A stretch of DNA of 11,746 bases from Acidobacteriota bacterium (GCA_003225615.1 QIAS01000072.1:1-11746), one strand, 5' to 3'; counted from the first letter of the stretch, positions 1-7,177 are shown. The notes: generated from the letters alone by a model not told the origin. A program made the numbers and translations.

Positions 1-2
1 TA

Positions 3-194
3 GCTGTTGACGTGCCCGTCCCTAAAGCGACTACGGATGTTGTGACTGAAAAGACCTATGTCACCACTGAACCTGAAATCGAGATCCGCAAGCCGGCAAC
101 GCTGGCACAGGCGCTCACAGAACCGGCGGTTGCTGTGGTAAAACCAAAGCGCACGGTCCGCAAAGAGGTTGCACGAACGCGCCGCAGTGCCTAA
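3..194 (+). CDS. C-terminal end of an unidentified protein (5' partial)
   Basis: The frame is open from the left edge to a TAA at 192-194, so this is probably the tail of a longer gene that begins outside the window. A GTG at position 12 could be read as a start but has no ribosome binding site that can be judged here. The visible residues are low in complexity, rich in Val, Thr, Pro, Glu and Lys, and end in a strongly basic stretch (KPKRTVRKEVARTRRSA). This looks like a disordered tail, possibly one that binds nucleic acid or membrane. No domain is recognised. It converges with the Mth938-domain gene, whose stop lies only 9 bases downstream. The family cannot be named from this fragment. Confidence 0.5.
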   Translation, partial: AVDVPVPKATTDVVTEKTYVTTEPEIEIRKPATLAQALTEPAVAVVKPKRTVRKEVARTRRSA

Positions 195-203
195 TTTTCC
201 GAT

Positions 204-551
204 TCAACAGGTCACATGCAGGATTGCATTTGTGTCCTGACGAGCTACCTTCAACAGTTCGAGAGCCTGGGCGGTCGGCAGGATACGCAACTCAATCTTA
301 CGACGCCGGGCTTCTTGCTTAACTTCGTCCATCACCGGCAAAGCACCCGTACCCGTACCGATCACCAGGCTGCGACACTTCCAAGGGATCCGCTCTTCAA
401 CGGAGAGCGGAGTGTGACCAAAATCGTCGCGGAATCTCTTGGAGGCCTTCTTTTTCCGTTTGTGAACTTCTCCGCGGTCGATGATTACGTCATGGTTGTA
501 TGTAATGCCATCAATTCGGATGGATCCGAAGGAAAACGCTTCAAAGCGCAT
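204..551 (-). CDS. Mth938-domain (DUF498 family) protein
   Basis: The 115-residue product matches the Mth938/NDUFAF3-like fold: an N-terminal RFEAFSFGSIRIDG segment, the hallmark glycine loop GTGTGALPVMDEV at about residues 65-77, and a C-terminal LRILPTAQALELL segment at about 88-100. Its length is normal for a single-domain bacterial member. The family has no settled enzymatic role. The human relative NDUFAF3 assists complex I assembly, but bacterial proteins are mostly uncharacterised and predicted to be cytosolic. The start at ATG 551 is chosen because GGAGG lies 5 bases upstream. A GTG 12 bases further upstream is possible but less well served. It is 182 bases downstream of the Rieske gene on the same strand and may be co-transcribed with it or driven from its own promoter. 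An inverted repeat GTGTA-N8-TACAC sits just upstream. Confidence 0.85.
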   Translation of the reverse strand: MRFEAFSFGSIRIDGITYNHDVIIDRGEVHKRKKKASKRFRDDFGHTPLSVEERIPWKCRSLVIGTGTGALPVMDEVKQEARRRKIELRILPTAQALELLKVARQDTNAILHVTC

Positions 552-572
552 ATGCGCCTCCACCTAATGCAA

Positions 573-590
573 GTGTAGGGCGACTTACAC
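573..590. promoter_or_regulatory. Inverted repeat GTGTA-N8-TACAC upstream of the Mth938-domain gene
   Basis: A perfect 5-8-5 inverted repeat lies 22 bases upstream of the ATG at 551, in the 182-base gap between this gene and the Rieske gene. Position and symmetry suit a repressor operator in the leader or promoter. The arms are short, so chance is a real alternative. Nothing else is recognised in 552-733. Confidence 0.2.
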
Positions 591-733
591 CGCAATTGAC
601 ACTCATTCCAGTGGTTGGAGCGATTGGAGAGCACGCTCGAAGGCTGGCAAGTGGGTCACGCCATTCGCCGTTTGCGATGTCCTCCGGGCCACGCCGCCAG
701 TTTCCAGGCGCTGAGCCGATCAAGACCCAAGTG

Positions 734-1651
734 TCAGCCTATCGCCTGAGGCTTGCGCACTTCGATCTGGCCGTTTCGCACCCGAACCTCCAGGCACGGC
801 TGGGGATGCACGGCTGGGCCATCAAGCACACGACCATCGTCAAGCGCAAATCGAGAGGCGTGATAGGGACAAACAATACTGTCCCCCACCAATTTGCCTT
901 CAGAAAGCGGCCCACTAAAATGCGAGCACGTCTCCGCCATCGCGAAGATTCGCTGTCCGCGACGAACAAGCAGAATGGACACGCCGTCATAGATTGCACG
1001 GGTTGGGATGCTGTCCGCCAATTTCGATTCAGCGAGAACGGCCACAAAGTCTTTCGGAAATACTTCACCAGCCGTGCGATCAACGCCTACTCTCTGCTCG
1101 TACACCATCTTTCCACCGAGATGAGCTGATAATGACAGGAGGCCATAACCGAGTGCGGCGCAGACCCGACCACCGGTGCGCAACTTTCTCTTGCGCAAGA
1201 TAAGCGAGGTTGTAAAAAGCGCAGTAACACCTACGTTCAGCAGCCCGTGAATAAGCCCAAGACGGCGAGCTGGAGGATCAACGTCAGACCAATCAGTGAT
1301 GCCGGTTACGGCTGCGCCGGCTGCGCCCAAGAGCCCGATTGCGAGCGATGTGTCGGCGGCCAGCGAAAACTCACGCCTATTGCGAATCAAATCTAATGCA
1401 TCAAACATGATCGCAACTGTCCACGCGCCTATTGGCACATCCGTGAGGACAACGTGCAGCGGCTCGCCTAACCAAGTGCCGTTCAAGAAGTTCCTGATCT
1501 TTTGTGCGCTCGGTCGTCCGTTAGCATACAGAGCCTTGTCGAGCATCTTCTGCAGTTTTTCCTCTACGAGTTCGCGCGCCGGTACTCCCGATTTATTGGC
1601 AGCAAATTCACCAATGATCCTCTGGGGCGAAGTAACAACTGGGTTTGTCAT
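734..1651 (-). CDS. DUF2231 membrane protein fused to a Rieske [2Fe-2S] domain
   Basis: The 305-residue protein has two parts. Residues about 60-185 form a DUF2231-type membrane region with four hydrophobic segments (about 66-86, 100-118, 133-152 and 163-180) and the histidine-containing motif GEPLHVVLTDVPIGAW. Residues about 200-300 form a Rieske domain with both cluster-binding boxes: C242-S-H244 and C261-P-Y-H264. Two cysteines and two histidines ligate a [2Fe-2S] cluster in this family, so the protein should be a membrane-attached electron carrier. The short, ferredoxin-like Rieske domain without a disulphide-forming cysteine pair resembles dioxygenase ferredoxins rather than bc1 Rieske proteins. 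The start at ATG 1651 has AGGAG 5 bases upstream. A TTG-like extension to 1693 is open but lacks this support. The electron partner is not visible in the window, and the Mth938-domain gene follows on the same strand. Confidence 0.88.
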   Translation of the reverse strand: MTNPVVTSPQRIIGEFAANKSGVPARELVEEKLQKMLDKALYANGRPSAQKIRNFLNGTWLGEPLHVVLTDVPIGAWTVAIMFDALDLIRNRREFSLAADTSLAIGLLGAAGAAVTGITDWSDVDPPARRLGLIHGLLNVGVTALFTTSLILRKRKLRTGGRVCAALGYGLLSLSAHLGGKMVYEQRVGVDRTAGEVFPKDFVAVLAESKLADSIPTRAIYDGVSILLVRRGQRIFAMAETCSHFSGPLSEGKLVGDSIVCPYHASRFALDDGRVLDGPAVHPQPCLEVRVRNGQIEVRKPQAIG

Positions 1652-2372
1652 CTGCTCTCCTGAATAGGCCGACTGGCTGCGGTTTAGATGCAAAAGATGT
1701 CAGGTTGGCACGCTAGATGTTGACTGGACGCGTTCGGTAGGGGCACGACTATTTCGGTTTAGACCGGCCCAAACAAGAACACGATCACACTGGCATCAAC
1801 ATCGTGTCCGTGTGGTGGGCAACTCGGAAGGTGGCCAGAAACGGGCTTGTGGGAAATGCTCGAGAAAAGGGGTTGCTGGACAACCCCGGTGTGCCAAGTG
1901 TGCGGGAATTCGTCAGGCAACATGGGCGACAGGAATAGAACGATTTGGCTGACTGTCGGTTAGGCAGAAGTGGCGGGTCCGGCTATCGGCCAGAACGCGG
2001 CCCACGTGTATCTGCGGCGCTCGGTAGTCTACGAACCATGCATCTCGACAGGGTAGATGTCAGAACGCGTGACTGCCCATGCGTTACGTCCGCCAATTTG
2101 TGGGAAAAGACGGGTCATCGGGTTTTTGCTCGACACTACGGTTTGTCGAGTCGACCGCCAGGACGAGTAACCGCGCAAAACGATAAAGTCCGGTGCCCAC
2201 CCGATGCGGTGGTGGAGCTCCTTCTTGGAGCAACACGTGTCCTTCACTCCCGCGCCCAGGCCAAACAAGCGGCCACTTAACGTCACCACGGCAGCACACG
2301 CGGTTCTGGGACGGTGTCTAGCCAACCAGCCTGGCTCGCTGCGGCGCTGTACTCGCGGAGATTCAACCGTTC
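1652..2372. other. Gene-poor stretch of about 720 bases
   Basis: No convincing gene is seen on either strand. The first part must hold the promoter of the leftward Rieske gene. One plus-strand frame stays open for 65 codons (1741-1938, after a TAG at 1738 and ending in TAG at 1936). It reads protein-like (VSVWWATRKVARNG, then PSVREFVRQHG) but has no supported start, so it may be the remnant of a decayed gene. Overlapping open frames at 1945-2280 (plus) and 2029-2325 (minus) have coding-unlike composition and no recognised domain. A hairpin lies at 1869-1887. Confidence 0.4.
1869..1887. repeat. Hairpin GGGGTTG-CTGGA-CAACCCC
   Basis: A perfect 7-base stem with a 5-base loop lies in the gene-poor stretch. 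No T-run follows on either strand, so it is not a standard intrinsic terminator. It could be a remnant of a repeat or simply chance. Confidence 0.3.
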
Positions 2373-2753
2373 ATGGACAAGCCAATGCCCTACGGCGGAA
2401 CTTCAAAGGTCTTTCTTGTAGTCGCAGGAGGAAACCCCCTCCGCAGAAGACATTTCGAGGACACGATCCAGCGAAAAAGGACCTTGGAGGAAGTCAGTAG
2501 ATTTCTGCCATCCCAAGAGATTGAAAACTTGGAGAAGATTTACGACGGCTCGAACTTTATCGGGAGCAGTTCCCGGACGCATGAATGAATCGCGCTGAGA
2601 GAAGATGATCCCGGGAGCGTGGTGCTTATCTACAATAACGGTCGCATTCGTTTTGCAGGGGAGATTGCCGCCCAGGGGTAGAAAATAAAGAGCTCGCCCG
2701 GACTGGTACTTCCCACGGACGTGAGCAATGTTGTACAGAATCGCCGGTGTTGA
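2373..2753 (+). pseudogene. Decayed gene, two or more in-frame stops
   Basis: One plus-strand frame reads like a real protein through two in-frame stops. From ATG 2373 it gives 71 residues, including VFLVVAGGNPLRRRHFEDTI and EEVSRFLPSQEIENLEKIYD, up to TGA at 2586. The same frame continues with PGSVVLIYNNGRIRFAGEIAAQ up to TAG at 2679, then about 23 more codons to TGA at 2751. The last block resembles the 'PGD-VLFY-x-GRI-x-x-GE' type of segment found in small EVE/PUA-like or restriction-associated modules, where a hydrophobic strand and a short turn precede a GE strand. That family link is recalled from general pattern and is not firm. A minus-strand open frame (2403-2801) covers the same bases but shows no domain and is probably a shadow. 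The gene is likely inactive. Stop-codon readthrough or recoding is a less likely alternative. Confidence 0.42.
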
Positions 2754-2973
2754 CATGTCATCGTGAACCTGTCGGAGATGCGAAAGAACACTCCCTGGCA
2801 ATCGGACATTTCCGAATATTGCTCCTCACATTGCTTACGACCACCAGGCGCCGCTGCTGAGCGGCTAGCCGGAAAAGGGAATTTCAGTCATGGGTTCCGT
2901 GGTGCATCGGTTTTGTGTTCGTGTTCGTGCGCTGCTCGCCTTCATCACTAATCCAGTAGAGAGGTTCGTGAGG

Positions 2974-3090
2974 ATGAAAATACAAGCCAGGGGTTACGGA
3001 TCACAAAGAATGTGCCCATTCTGCAGGTTAATCACGTCACGCTACAAGAGTTGTTGCCTGGAGTGCGGCAAATCGTTCAAACCAGCCTAA
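2974..3090 (+). CDS. Small zinc-ribbon-like protein (38 aa)
   Basis: This 38-residue product has two CxxC knuckles, C14-P-F-C17 and C28-L-E-C31, spaced like a compact zinc ribbon (rubredoxin/zf-ribbon style). It ends in GKSFKPA. Such a protein would bind one zinc ion, and a role in nucleic acid or protein contact is possible. Nothing shows the partner. The ATG at 2974 is chosen because GAGAGG lies about 9 bases upstream and because the residues before it (an upstream ATG at 2890) look unrelated to the cysteine module. It is followed after 44 bases by another very small gene on the same strand. Similar short cysteine-knuckle proteins appear to be common in Acidobacteriota genomes, which supports it as a real gene, though this is from memory. 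Confidence 0.6.
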   Translation: MKIQARGYGSQRMCPFCRLITSRYKSCCLECGKSFKPA

Positions 3091-3134
3091 AGTTCAAAAC
3101 AGTGCAGTGATTTCCATCACGAGAGGGGGAAATA

Positions 3135-3308
3135 ATGGCTGACCAGGCGTGGACCGTTAAGGAATTAACAGAAGCGCTTAAAAAGTTCCCATTAGACGCG
3201 AAGGTTTATTACGAAATGGGGCCGAACGGACCCGGAACGATTGGAAGGGTGCAGTATGTCAATCCCTGGGGCGACGCCGGCGAGATAGCCGTTCTATTGG
3301 AACCGTAG
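3135..3308 (+). CDS. Small conserved-looking protein of unknown function (57 aa)
   Basis: An ATG at 3135 preceded by a strong GAGGGGG ribosome binding site opens a 57-residue frame ending in TAG at 3306-3308. The N-terminal part (WTVKELTEALKKFPLDAKVYYE) has the 'TVKELIEAL-KxxP-DAxV' pattern of a small family of alpha/beta proteins of unknown function. The C-terminal part alternates hydrophobic residues (EIAVLLEP), consistent with a terminal beta strand. No signal peptide or membrane segment is present, so it should be cytosolic. It lies 44 bases after the zinc-ribbon gene on the same strand and converges with the next gene, whose stop is 11 bases away. The 13 bases GAGGGGGAAATAA in front of it recur exactly before the radical SAM gene. 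Its function is unknown. Confidence 0.65.
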   Translation: MADQAWTVKELTEALKKFPLDAKVYYEMGPNGPGTIGRVQYVNPWGDAGEIAVLLEP

Positions 3309-3319
3309 TCAAGATCCAG

Positions 3320-3865
3320 TCACACGCATTGGGTCACGGAACGTGGCAGGTTTATAAAAGGGCTTGATCGAAGGACCGGTGCTGGAACTGTCGATGAAAG
3401 TCTCAGGTTTCCCGCCTGGCCAAGATTCGCCCGCTGTTTTCTGTACTGGGATCGCGTTCCAACAAAGAACGTTCCGGACCTAGAGGCTTGCGCGCTTCCC
3501 GCGGCCTGAGTTACAAGCATCGCTTCTCCCCATATCATCGAGCCTCCGTCCCAACTGTTCGAGCGCAAGGGACGTCGCTCGCGGTCGGAATAGTAATAGT
3601 AGTCGTCTGCCACCCGCGTGTAATCCAACTCTGAGGATGTCGCCAATACCCCGCATTCCGGGATTCTTACGACACAGTGCGCAGCTTCAATCGGCAAGGG
3701 CAATGCCCGATCGATACCGTATTCAACTCTGACCCATCCGATATAACCCTCCGGCAAAAGGTACCTGGTTGGGAGCAATTTCTTTTTCGGCGACTTTCGT
3801 ACAATCGTAAGAAACGGATATCCAGTAGCGGCCACGATCAGAGCTACAGTAATAACGAGACTCAT
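3320..3865 (-). CDS. Membrane-anchored DUF6843-like protein
   Basis: The 181-residue product starts with a hydrophobic segment (about residues 2-22, LVITVALIVAATGYPFLTIV) followed by a lysine-rich stretch, so it is either exported or anchored with the rest outside. The core, YLLPEGYIGWVRVEYGI (about 36-52) then PLPIEAAHCVVRIPECGVLATSSELDYTRVADDYYYY, is the pattern of the DUF6843 domain: a small beta-rich extracytoplasmic module of unknown function. A glycine-rich MIWG and a FFVGT segment follow at about 109-137. The last 40 or so residues (after FFVGTRSQY) are rich in Arg, Ser and Pro and look unlike the conserved core, which suggests a recent frameshift or a diverged tail. The start at ATG 3865 has only a weak AGGCGG site upstream. 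It is divergent from the response regulator gene at 4110. Confidence 0.65.
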   Translation of the reverse strand: MSLVITVALIVAATGYPFLTIVRKSPKKKLLPTRYLLPEGYIGWVRVEYGIDRALPLPIEAAHCVVRIPECGVLATSSELDYTRVADDYYYYSDRERRPLRSNSWDGGSMIWGEAMLVTQAAGSAQASRSGTFFVGTRSQYRKQRANLGQAGNLRLSSTVPAPVLRSSPFINLPRSVTQCV

Positions 3866-3923
3866 CGCACCGCCTTTACTCGGACTAGCATCGCTGAGTC
3901 TTTCCCTCTCCTCTGCACAAAAG

Positions 3924-3941
3924 AGGTTGCCGGAACAACCT
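3924..3941. repeat. Short hairpin AGGTTG-N6-CAACCT in the divergent intergenic region
   Basis: A perfect 6-base inverted repeat with a 6-base spacer lies in the 244-base gap between the leftward DUF6843-like gene and the rightward response regulator. It could be an operator for one or both. The symmetry is too short to exclude chance, and no clear -35/-10 pair is seen beside it. Confidence 0.2.
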
Positions 3942-4109
3942 TCGACAACCGGAGAGTGCCCATCGAGATGTCGAAGGCAATGATTTCACGAGAGCACTTA
4001 AGAATCTGTGCACAATTGCTCAAATCCGCGACGCTGAGCTAACTGAGCAGTATTGAACAGACAGGTCAAACTCCGAGGGCTAACTTGGTTCCTCGCAACA
4101 GGGGGAACT

Positions 4110-4856
4110 ATGAATACGCTTCGCATAGTGATTGCTGATGATCATCAGGTTGTTCGTTTAGGTGTACGGTCGCTGCTTGAATCCCACGTTGGATGGGAAG
4201 TCTGCGGCGAGGCCGCTGACGGACGGGAGGCGATAGACAAGTGCGAGCAGTTAAAACCGGACCTTGTCATTCTGGACATCTGCATGCCGAAACTGAACGG
4301 TGTAGACACCGCCCGCCAGATCCTGAAAGCCGCTCCAAGCCAGAGAATATTGATCCTTACCGCCGTTGACTCCGAGCAGGTGATCCGGGAGTGTTTGGAG
4401 GTGGGTGTTCGCGGGTGGCTTTGGAAGTCGGATGAAACTCGTAATCTTATTCTGGCAGTGGAAGCACTGCAAAGCTACAGGACGTTCTTCACGCCGCGGG
4501 TGGCTGAATTGGTTTTGAACGGCTACTTGCAAACAAGTCACCGGCGTTCCGCAGAAACGATTGTTGCCAAATTGTCTCCCCGCGAGCGGGAGGTTGTGCA
4601 GCTTCTCAGCGAGGGCAATACTACCAAGGAAGTCGCCTCGATGTTGCACGTAACGGTGAAAACGGCAGAAACGCATCGCACCAATATGATGCGCAAACTT
4701 GGGATCCATTCGATCGCCGAGTTGGTGTTGTACGCGGTGCGAAACAGTATCGTACAAGTCCAACTTCCAGTTCCTGTACTTGGACATACCAAACCCGACT
4801 TCCGCCGAGCTGAGCTTCTCAGTCAAGGGGAACGCATACCTCCACCCGCCTGTTAA
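4110..4856 (+). CDS. NarL/FixJ-family response regulator (receiver + LuxR HTH)
   Basis: The 248-residue protein has a receiver domain at about residues 4-120: acidic pair D10-D11, phosphoacceptor D56 in LVILDICMP, T84 and K106 as switch residues. A linker leads to a LuxR-type helix-turn-helix at about 154-212 (LSPREREVVQLLSEGNTTKEVA, then KTAETHRTNMMRKLGI). It should bind DNA as a phosphorylation-dependent dimer. Its kinase is not in the window. About 30 residues follow the HTH (VQLPVPVLGHTKPDFRRAEL), longer than the usual end of the family, and may be a disordered tail. ATG 4110 is chosen because AGGGGG sits 5 bases upstream. An upstream TTG at 4053 would add 19 residues without support. The radical SAM gene follows after 176 bases and may be a target or be co-transcribed. 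Confidence 0.92.
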   Translation: MNTLRIVIADDHQVVRLGVRSLLESHVGWEVCGEAADGREAIDKCEQLKPDLVILDICMPKLNGVDTARQILKAAPSQRILILTAVDSEQVIRECLEVGVRGWLWKSDETRNLILAVEALQSYRTFFTPRVAELVLNGYLQTSHRRSAETIVAKLSPREREVVQLLSEGNTTKEVASMLHVTVKTAETHRTNMMRKLGIHSIAELVLYAVRNSIVQVQLPVPVLGHTKPDFRRAELLSQGERIPPPAC

Positions 4857-4859
4857 AAG

Positions 4860-4875
4860 TGTTCAATGTTGAACA
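4860..4875. promoter_or_regulatory. Inverted repeat TGTTCAA-TG-TTGAACA
   Basis: A perfect 7-base inverted repeat with a 2-base centre starts 4 bases after the response regulator's stop codon and 158 bases before the radical SAM start. The octamer at its right arm, TTGAACAG (4869-4876), also occurs at 4053-4060 and 9729-9736, each upstream of a response regulator gene. It is a candidate operator or the start of the radical SAM promoter region. The other 150 bases of this gap show nothing recognisable except the ribosome binding site. Confidence 0.4.
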
Positions 4876-5032
4876 GATTCTGGATTGGCGCAGTGTGACA
4901 ATTTCGCTGTTTTGGGCATTCGCAGCAAACCGCAGATGTGTGTCCAGCATCGTTGAACCTGTAGGAACAGGCGGCCTCGGGCACGTATTTTGCCCCAGCT
5001 TATCCACCAAAGCCCGAGGAGGGGGAAATAAC

Positions 5033-6583
5033 GTGCGTGTTCATCTCATCAATCCCAGTGAAGTCTCGTTCGGGACGGCTGTCATCACTCCTCGGTGGTT
5101 GTACGTGCTTGCGGCGGCAACTCCTGAAAGTTTTGGCGAGCCCTGCCTGGTCGATGAAACCCTGGCCGCTGTGGATCCCGCTCGCATTCAGGCCGGCGAC
5201 ATTGTCGGTATCGGCATTCACACGGCGAATGCGCTCCGCGGCTACGAAATTGGAAAAATGGCACGAAGTCGCGGGGCCTATGTGGTTTTTGGAGGGATTC
5301 ACGCAACTCTGTACCCGAACGAAGCACATGAGCTTGGTCGCGCACATGCCGTCGTCAAGGGTGACGGAGATGTCATATGGGCAACGGTGTTGGCTGATTG
5401 CTGCCGGGGAACTGCACGATTGACCTATGAAGGCGGCCGGATTGAAGCCTCCGAGTTCTTGCCCGCACGATGGGACTTGGTGCCGAGAAAAAGTTACATG
5501 TGGGCGTCGGTCCAGACCGTGCGGGGTTGTCCAAAGCATTGCTCGTTCTGCTCCGTTTGGCGCACCGATGGTCAGCGTCCTCGCCAGCGATCTTCCGACG
5601 TCGTGATCGAGGAAGTCGTCCAGTTAAGGCGACTCGGCTTTCGGTTTATCGCTCTTGCCGACGACAATTTTTATCCGGTGACCCTTACCGATCTGCGCCT
5701 CGCCGAAGAGCAGCACAACACTGCCCGGCTAAATGAACTCAAGACGATCCGCGCGGAGCGCTTCGCATTGATGAGGCGCCTGGCGAAGCTCCCGTCAGAC
5801 ACGATCTTCTTTACCCAGATCACCATGGAGGCTGCGGAAGACACCGAGTTCCTTGATGCGATGCAGGCGGCGCACATCAAAGGTGCTCTCGTAGGAGTGG
5901 AGTCCGTGACTCCGGAGGGCTTGAAAGACGTTTACAAGGAATTCAATTGCGCCGGAGAAAACCTCATCGAGCGGCTGAGAACATTTCGCCGCCACGGCGT
6001 GTACGTGCTCGGCTCCTTCATTTTCGGCCTGCCCAGTGACCGGCCGGAAACATTCCAGGCCACTGCCCTTGCTGCCGCCAAAGCAGAAGTCGCGTTTGCG
6101 CAGTTTGTGATGTTAACCCCGTACCCCGGAACTGTGGACTTTATGCGGTGGGAAAAGAACATGGAGGCTGCCCCAGTACAGATTGCCGGCATCCCAATCA
6201 CCCGGCGTTGGCTGATTCCAAGAGCCCTTCGGCCAAAGCTCTATTGGCCGCACCCGACTATGTCAGCCGAGGAAATTCGCGGGCGCACGCAATCCGTCTG
6301 GGATACTTTCTACAGTCTGAAGTCAATTTGGGCACGCGCCGGGTTTATAAAATCTCTACGTGCCCGGCTGGCGTTTGTGTTGATCTCAAAAATCTACCGG
6401 CAAATGTATGCGGATACAGGGATTGCCACAGATAGTGCCCGCGTGTCTCGATCCGCCCGCTGGGCGCGTTGGCTGGCCAAACCGTGTCAGCGGCTGTTTG
6501 CAGCTCGTCCTATGCCGCACCTTGAAGTGCCGGAGGCATGGAGTACATCTACTGGTCTGGAGCAGACGACTCCGGCGAGCTAA
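5033..6583 (+). CDS. B12-binding-domain radical SAM protein
   Basis: The 516-residue protein has the layout of class B radical SAM enzymes: an N-terminal cobalamin-binding Rossmann-like region (about residues 1-130, with GDIVGIGIHTANALRG and YVVFGGIHATLYPNEAHE), then a radical SAM barrel with C166-x3-C170-x2-C173 (RGCPKHCSFCSVW) that ligates a [4Fe-4S] cluster and SAM. Later segments GALVGVESVTPEGLKDVYKE and GVYVLGSFIFGLPSD are typical strands of the barrel. Members methylate unactivated carbons or rearrange substrates, often lipids or natural products. The substrate here cannot be told from sequence. The GTG at 5033 is chosen because GAGGAGGGGG lies about 7 bases upstream and the protein then starts with the expected strand VRVHLINP. 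The frame is open further upstream, to 4859, without domain support. It is downstream of a LuxR-type regulator. Confidence 0.87.
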   Translation: MRVHLINPSEVSFGTAVITPRWLYVLAAATPESFGEPCLVDETLAAVDPARIQAGDIVGIGIHTANALRGYEIGKMARSRGAYVVFGGIHATLYPNEAHELGRAHAVVKGDGDVIWATVLADCCRGTARLTYEGGRIEASEFLPARWDLVPRKSYMWASVQTVRGCPKHCSFCSVWRTDGQRPRQRSSDVVIEEVVQLRRLGFRFIALADDNFYPVTLTDLRLAEEQHNTARLNELKTIRAERFALMRRLAKLPSDTIFFTQITMEAAEDTEFLDAMQAAHIKGALVGVESVTPEGLKDVYKEFNCAGENLIERLRTFRRHGVYVLGSFIFGLPSDRPETFQATALAAAKAEVAFAQFVMLTPYPGTVDFMRWEKNMEAAPVQIAGIPITRRWLIPRALRPKLYWPHPTMSAEEIRGRTQSVWDTFYSLKSIWARAGFIKSLRARLAFVLISKIYRQMYADTGIATDSARVSRSARWARWLAKPCQRLFAARPMPHLEVPEAWSTSTGLEQTTPAS

Positions 6584-6596
6584 CAAAATGAGCCGG

Positions 6597-6899
6597 CTAC
6601 TCGCCTGTGGTCTTGGGTGCATCGGCACGCCAAACGTACAGGTATTTCTCATCGCTCGACGTTACGACGGGGATTTTTCTCTCGCGGGTTACGCGGTTCA
6701 AAGCTGACCGAAGATTCTGCACCTTCTCGCCCTTCAGACTGCTCAGCGGGATTTTGACCGCTTGCCGGGCGTCCAGTTGTGAAAGATCGCCCAGAATGTC
6801 CGACACCGCCTTCCGATGTTTTCCTTTGCGGCCCTGCGGAACATCAGATCGATTCACCGACGAGTAGTGCATGCGTTTTCCGTTTCCGTTATATCCCAT
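6597..6899 (-). CDS. Conserved small protein of unknown function (100 aa)
   Basis: The 100-residue product has no signal peptide or membrane segment and is basic in its first third (GRKGKHRKAVSDILGDLSQL, residues 23-42). It ends in a patterned segment, about 49-91 (KIPLSSLKG, then NLRSALNRVTRERKIPVVTS, then KYLYVWR). Alternating helix and strand with a SALNR segment suggest a compact alpha/beta fold, possibly nucleic-acid binding. Proteins with this layout seem common in Acidobacteriota, but no function is known. ATG 6899 is chosen because AAAGGAG lies 8 bases upstream. A GTG 9 bases further upstream overlaps that site and is too close. Its stop is 13 bases from the end of the radical SAM gene, so the two converge. 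Confidence 0.7.
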   Translation of the reverse strand: MGYNGNGKRMHYSSVNRSDVPQGRKGKHRKAVSDILGDLSQLDARQAVKIPLSSLKGEKVQNLRSALNRVTRERKIPVVTSSDEKYLYVWRADAPKTTGE

Positions 6900-7018
6900 C
6901 GGCGGCACTCCTTTCGTCAGAAACGTATTCGTACGCGGGAAATCCTACTGCAAAGAATCGTATGCTGCAACTGAAAATCTATGAGAACCCCCGGGGGCGC
7001 GATCCATTCGGACGCGTA

Positions 7019-7030
7019 TAACTTAAGTTA
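7019..7030. promoter_or_regulatory. Palindrome TAACTTAAGTTA
   Basis: A perfect 12-base palindrome about 167 bases upstream of the Crp/Fnr start. It is AT-rich against its surroundings and could be an operator for either divergent gene. It does not match the CRP (TGTGA-N6-TCACA) or FNR (TTGAT-N4-ATCAA) consensus. Confidence 0.25.
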
Positions 7031-7177
7031 AGCATTTGCATTGGGATACCCCTGTCTTCGTTTCTCTAAGACTTGATAAGAGTTCAGCCATTTGACTTGA
7101 ACCGTGCTAGCGTGGCAGCCAAGCGACCGTGCTCAGATGTTTAGGAAGTTATCCTGGTGCAACGCTCCTTGACCTAT

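Noticed and set aside
596..1129. Long plus-strand open frame of 177 codons
   Set aside because: It is antisense to the Rieske/DUF2231 gene, which has clear domains, and it shows no domain of its own.
1702..1722. Sigma-54-like sequence TTGGCACG
   Set aside because: The -12 element (TTGC) is missing at the required spacing.
1945..2325. Overlapping open frames on both strands in the gene-poor stretch
   Set aside because: No domain, no supported start, and composition rich in Arg, Gly and Cys as expected of chance frames in GC-rich DNA.
2403..2801. Minus-strand open frame of 132 codons
   Set aside because: It overlaps the likely gene remnant on the plus strand and has no recognised domain or good ribosome binding site. 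It remains possible but is less convincing.
4251..5539. Minus-strand open frames of 191 and 179 codons
   Set aside because: They are antisense to the response regulator and the radical SAM gene, whose motifs are intact, and their composition is unlike a protein.
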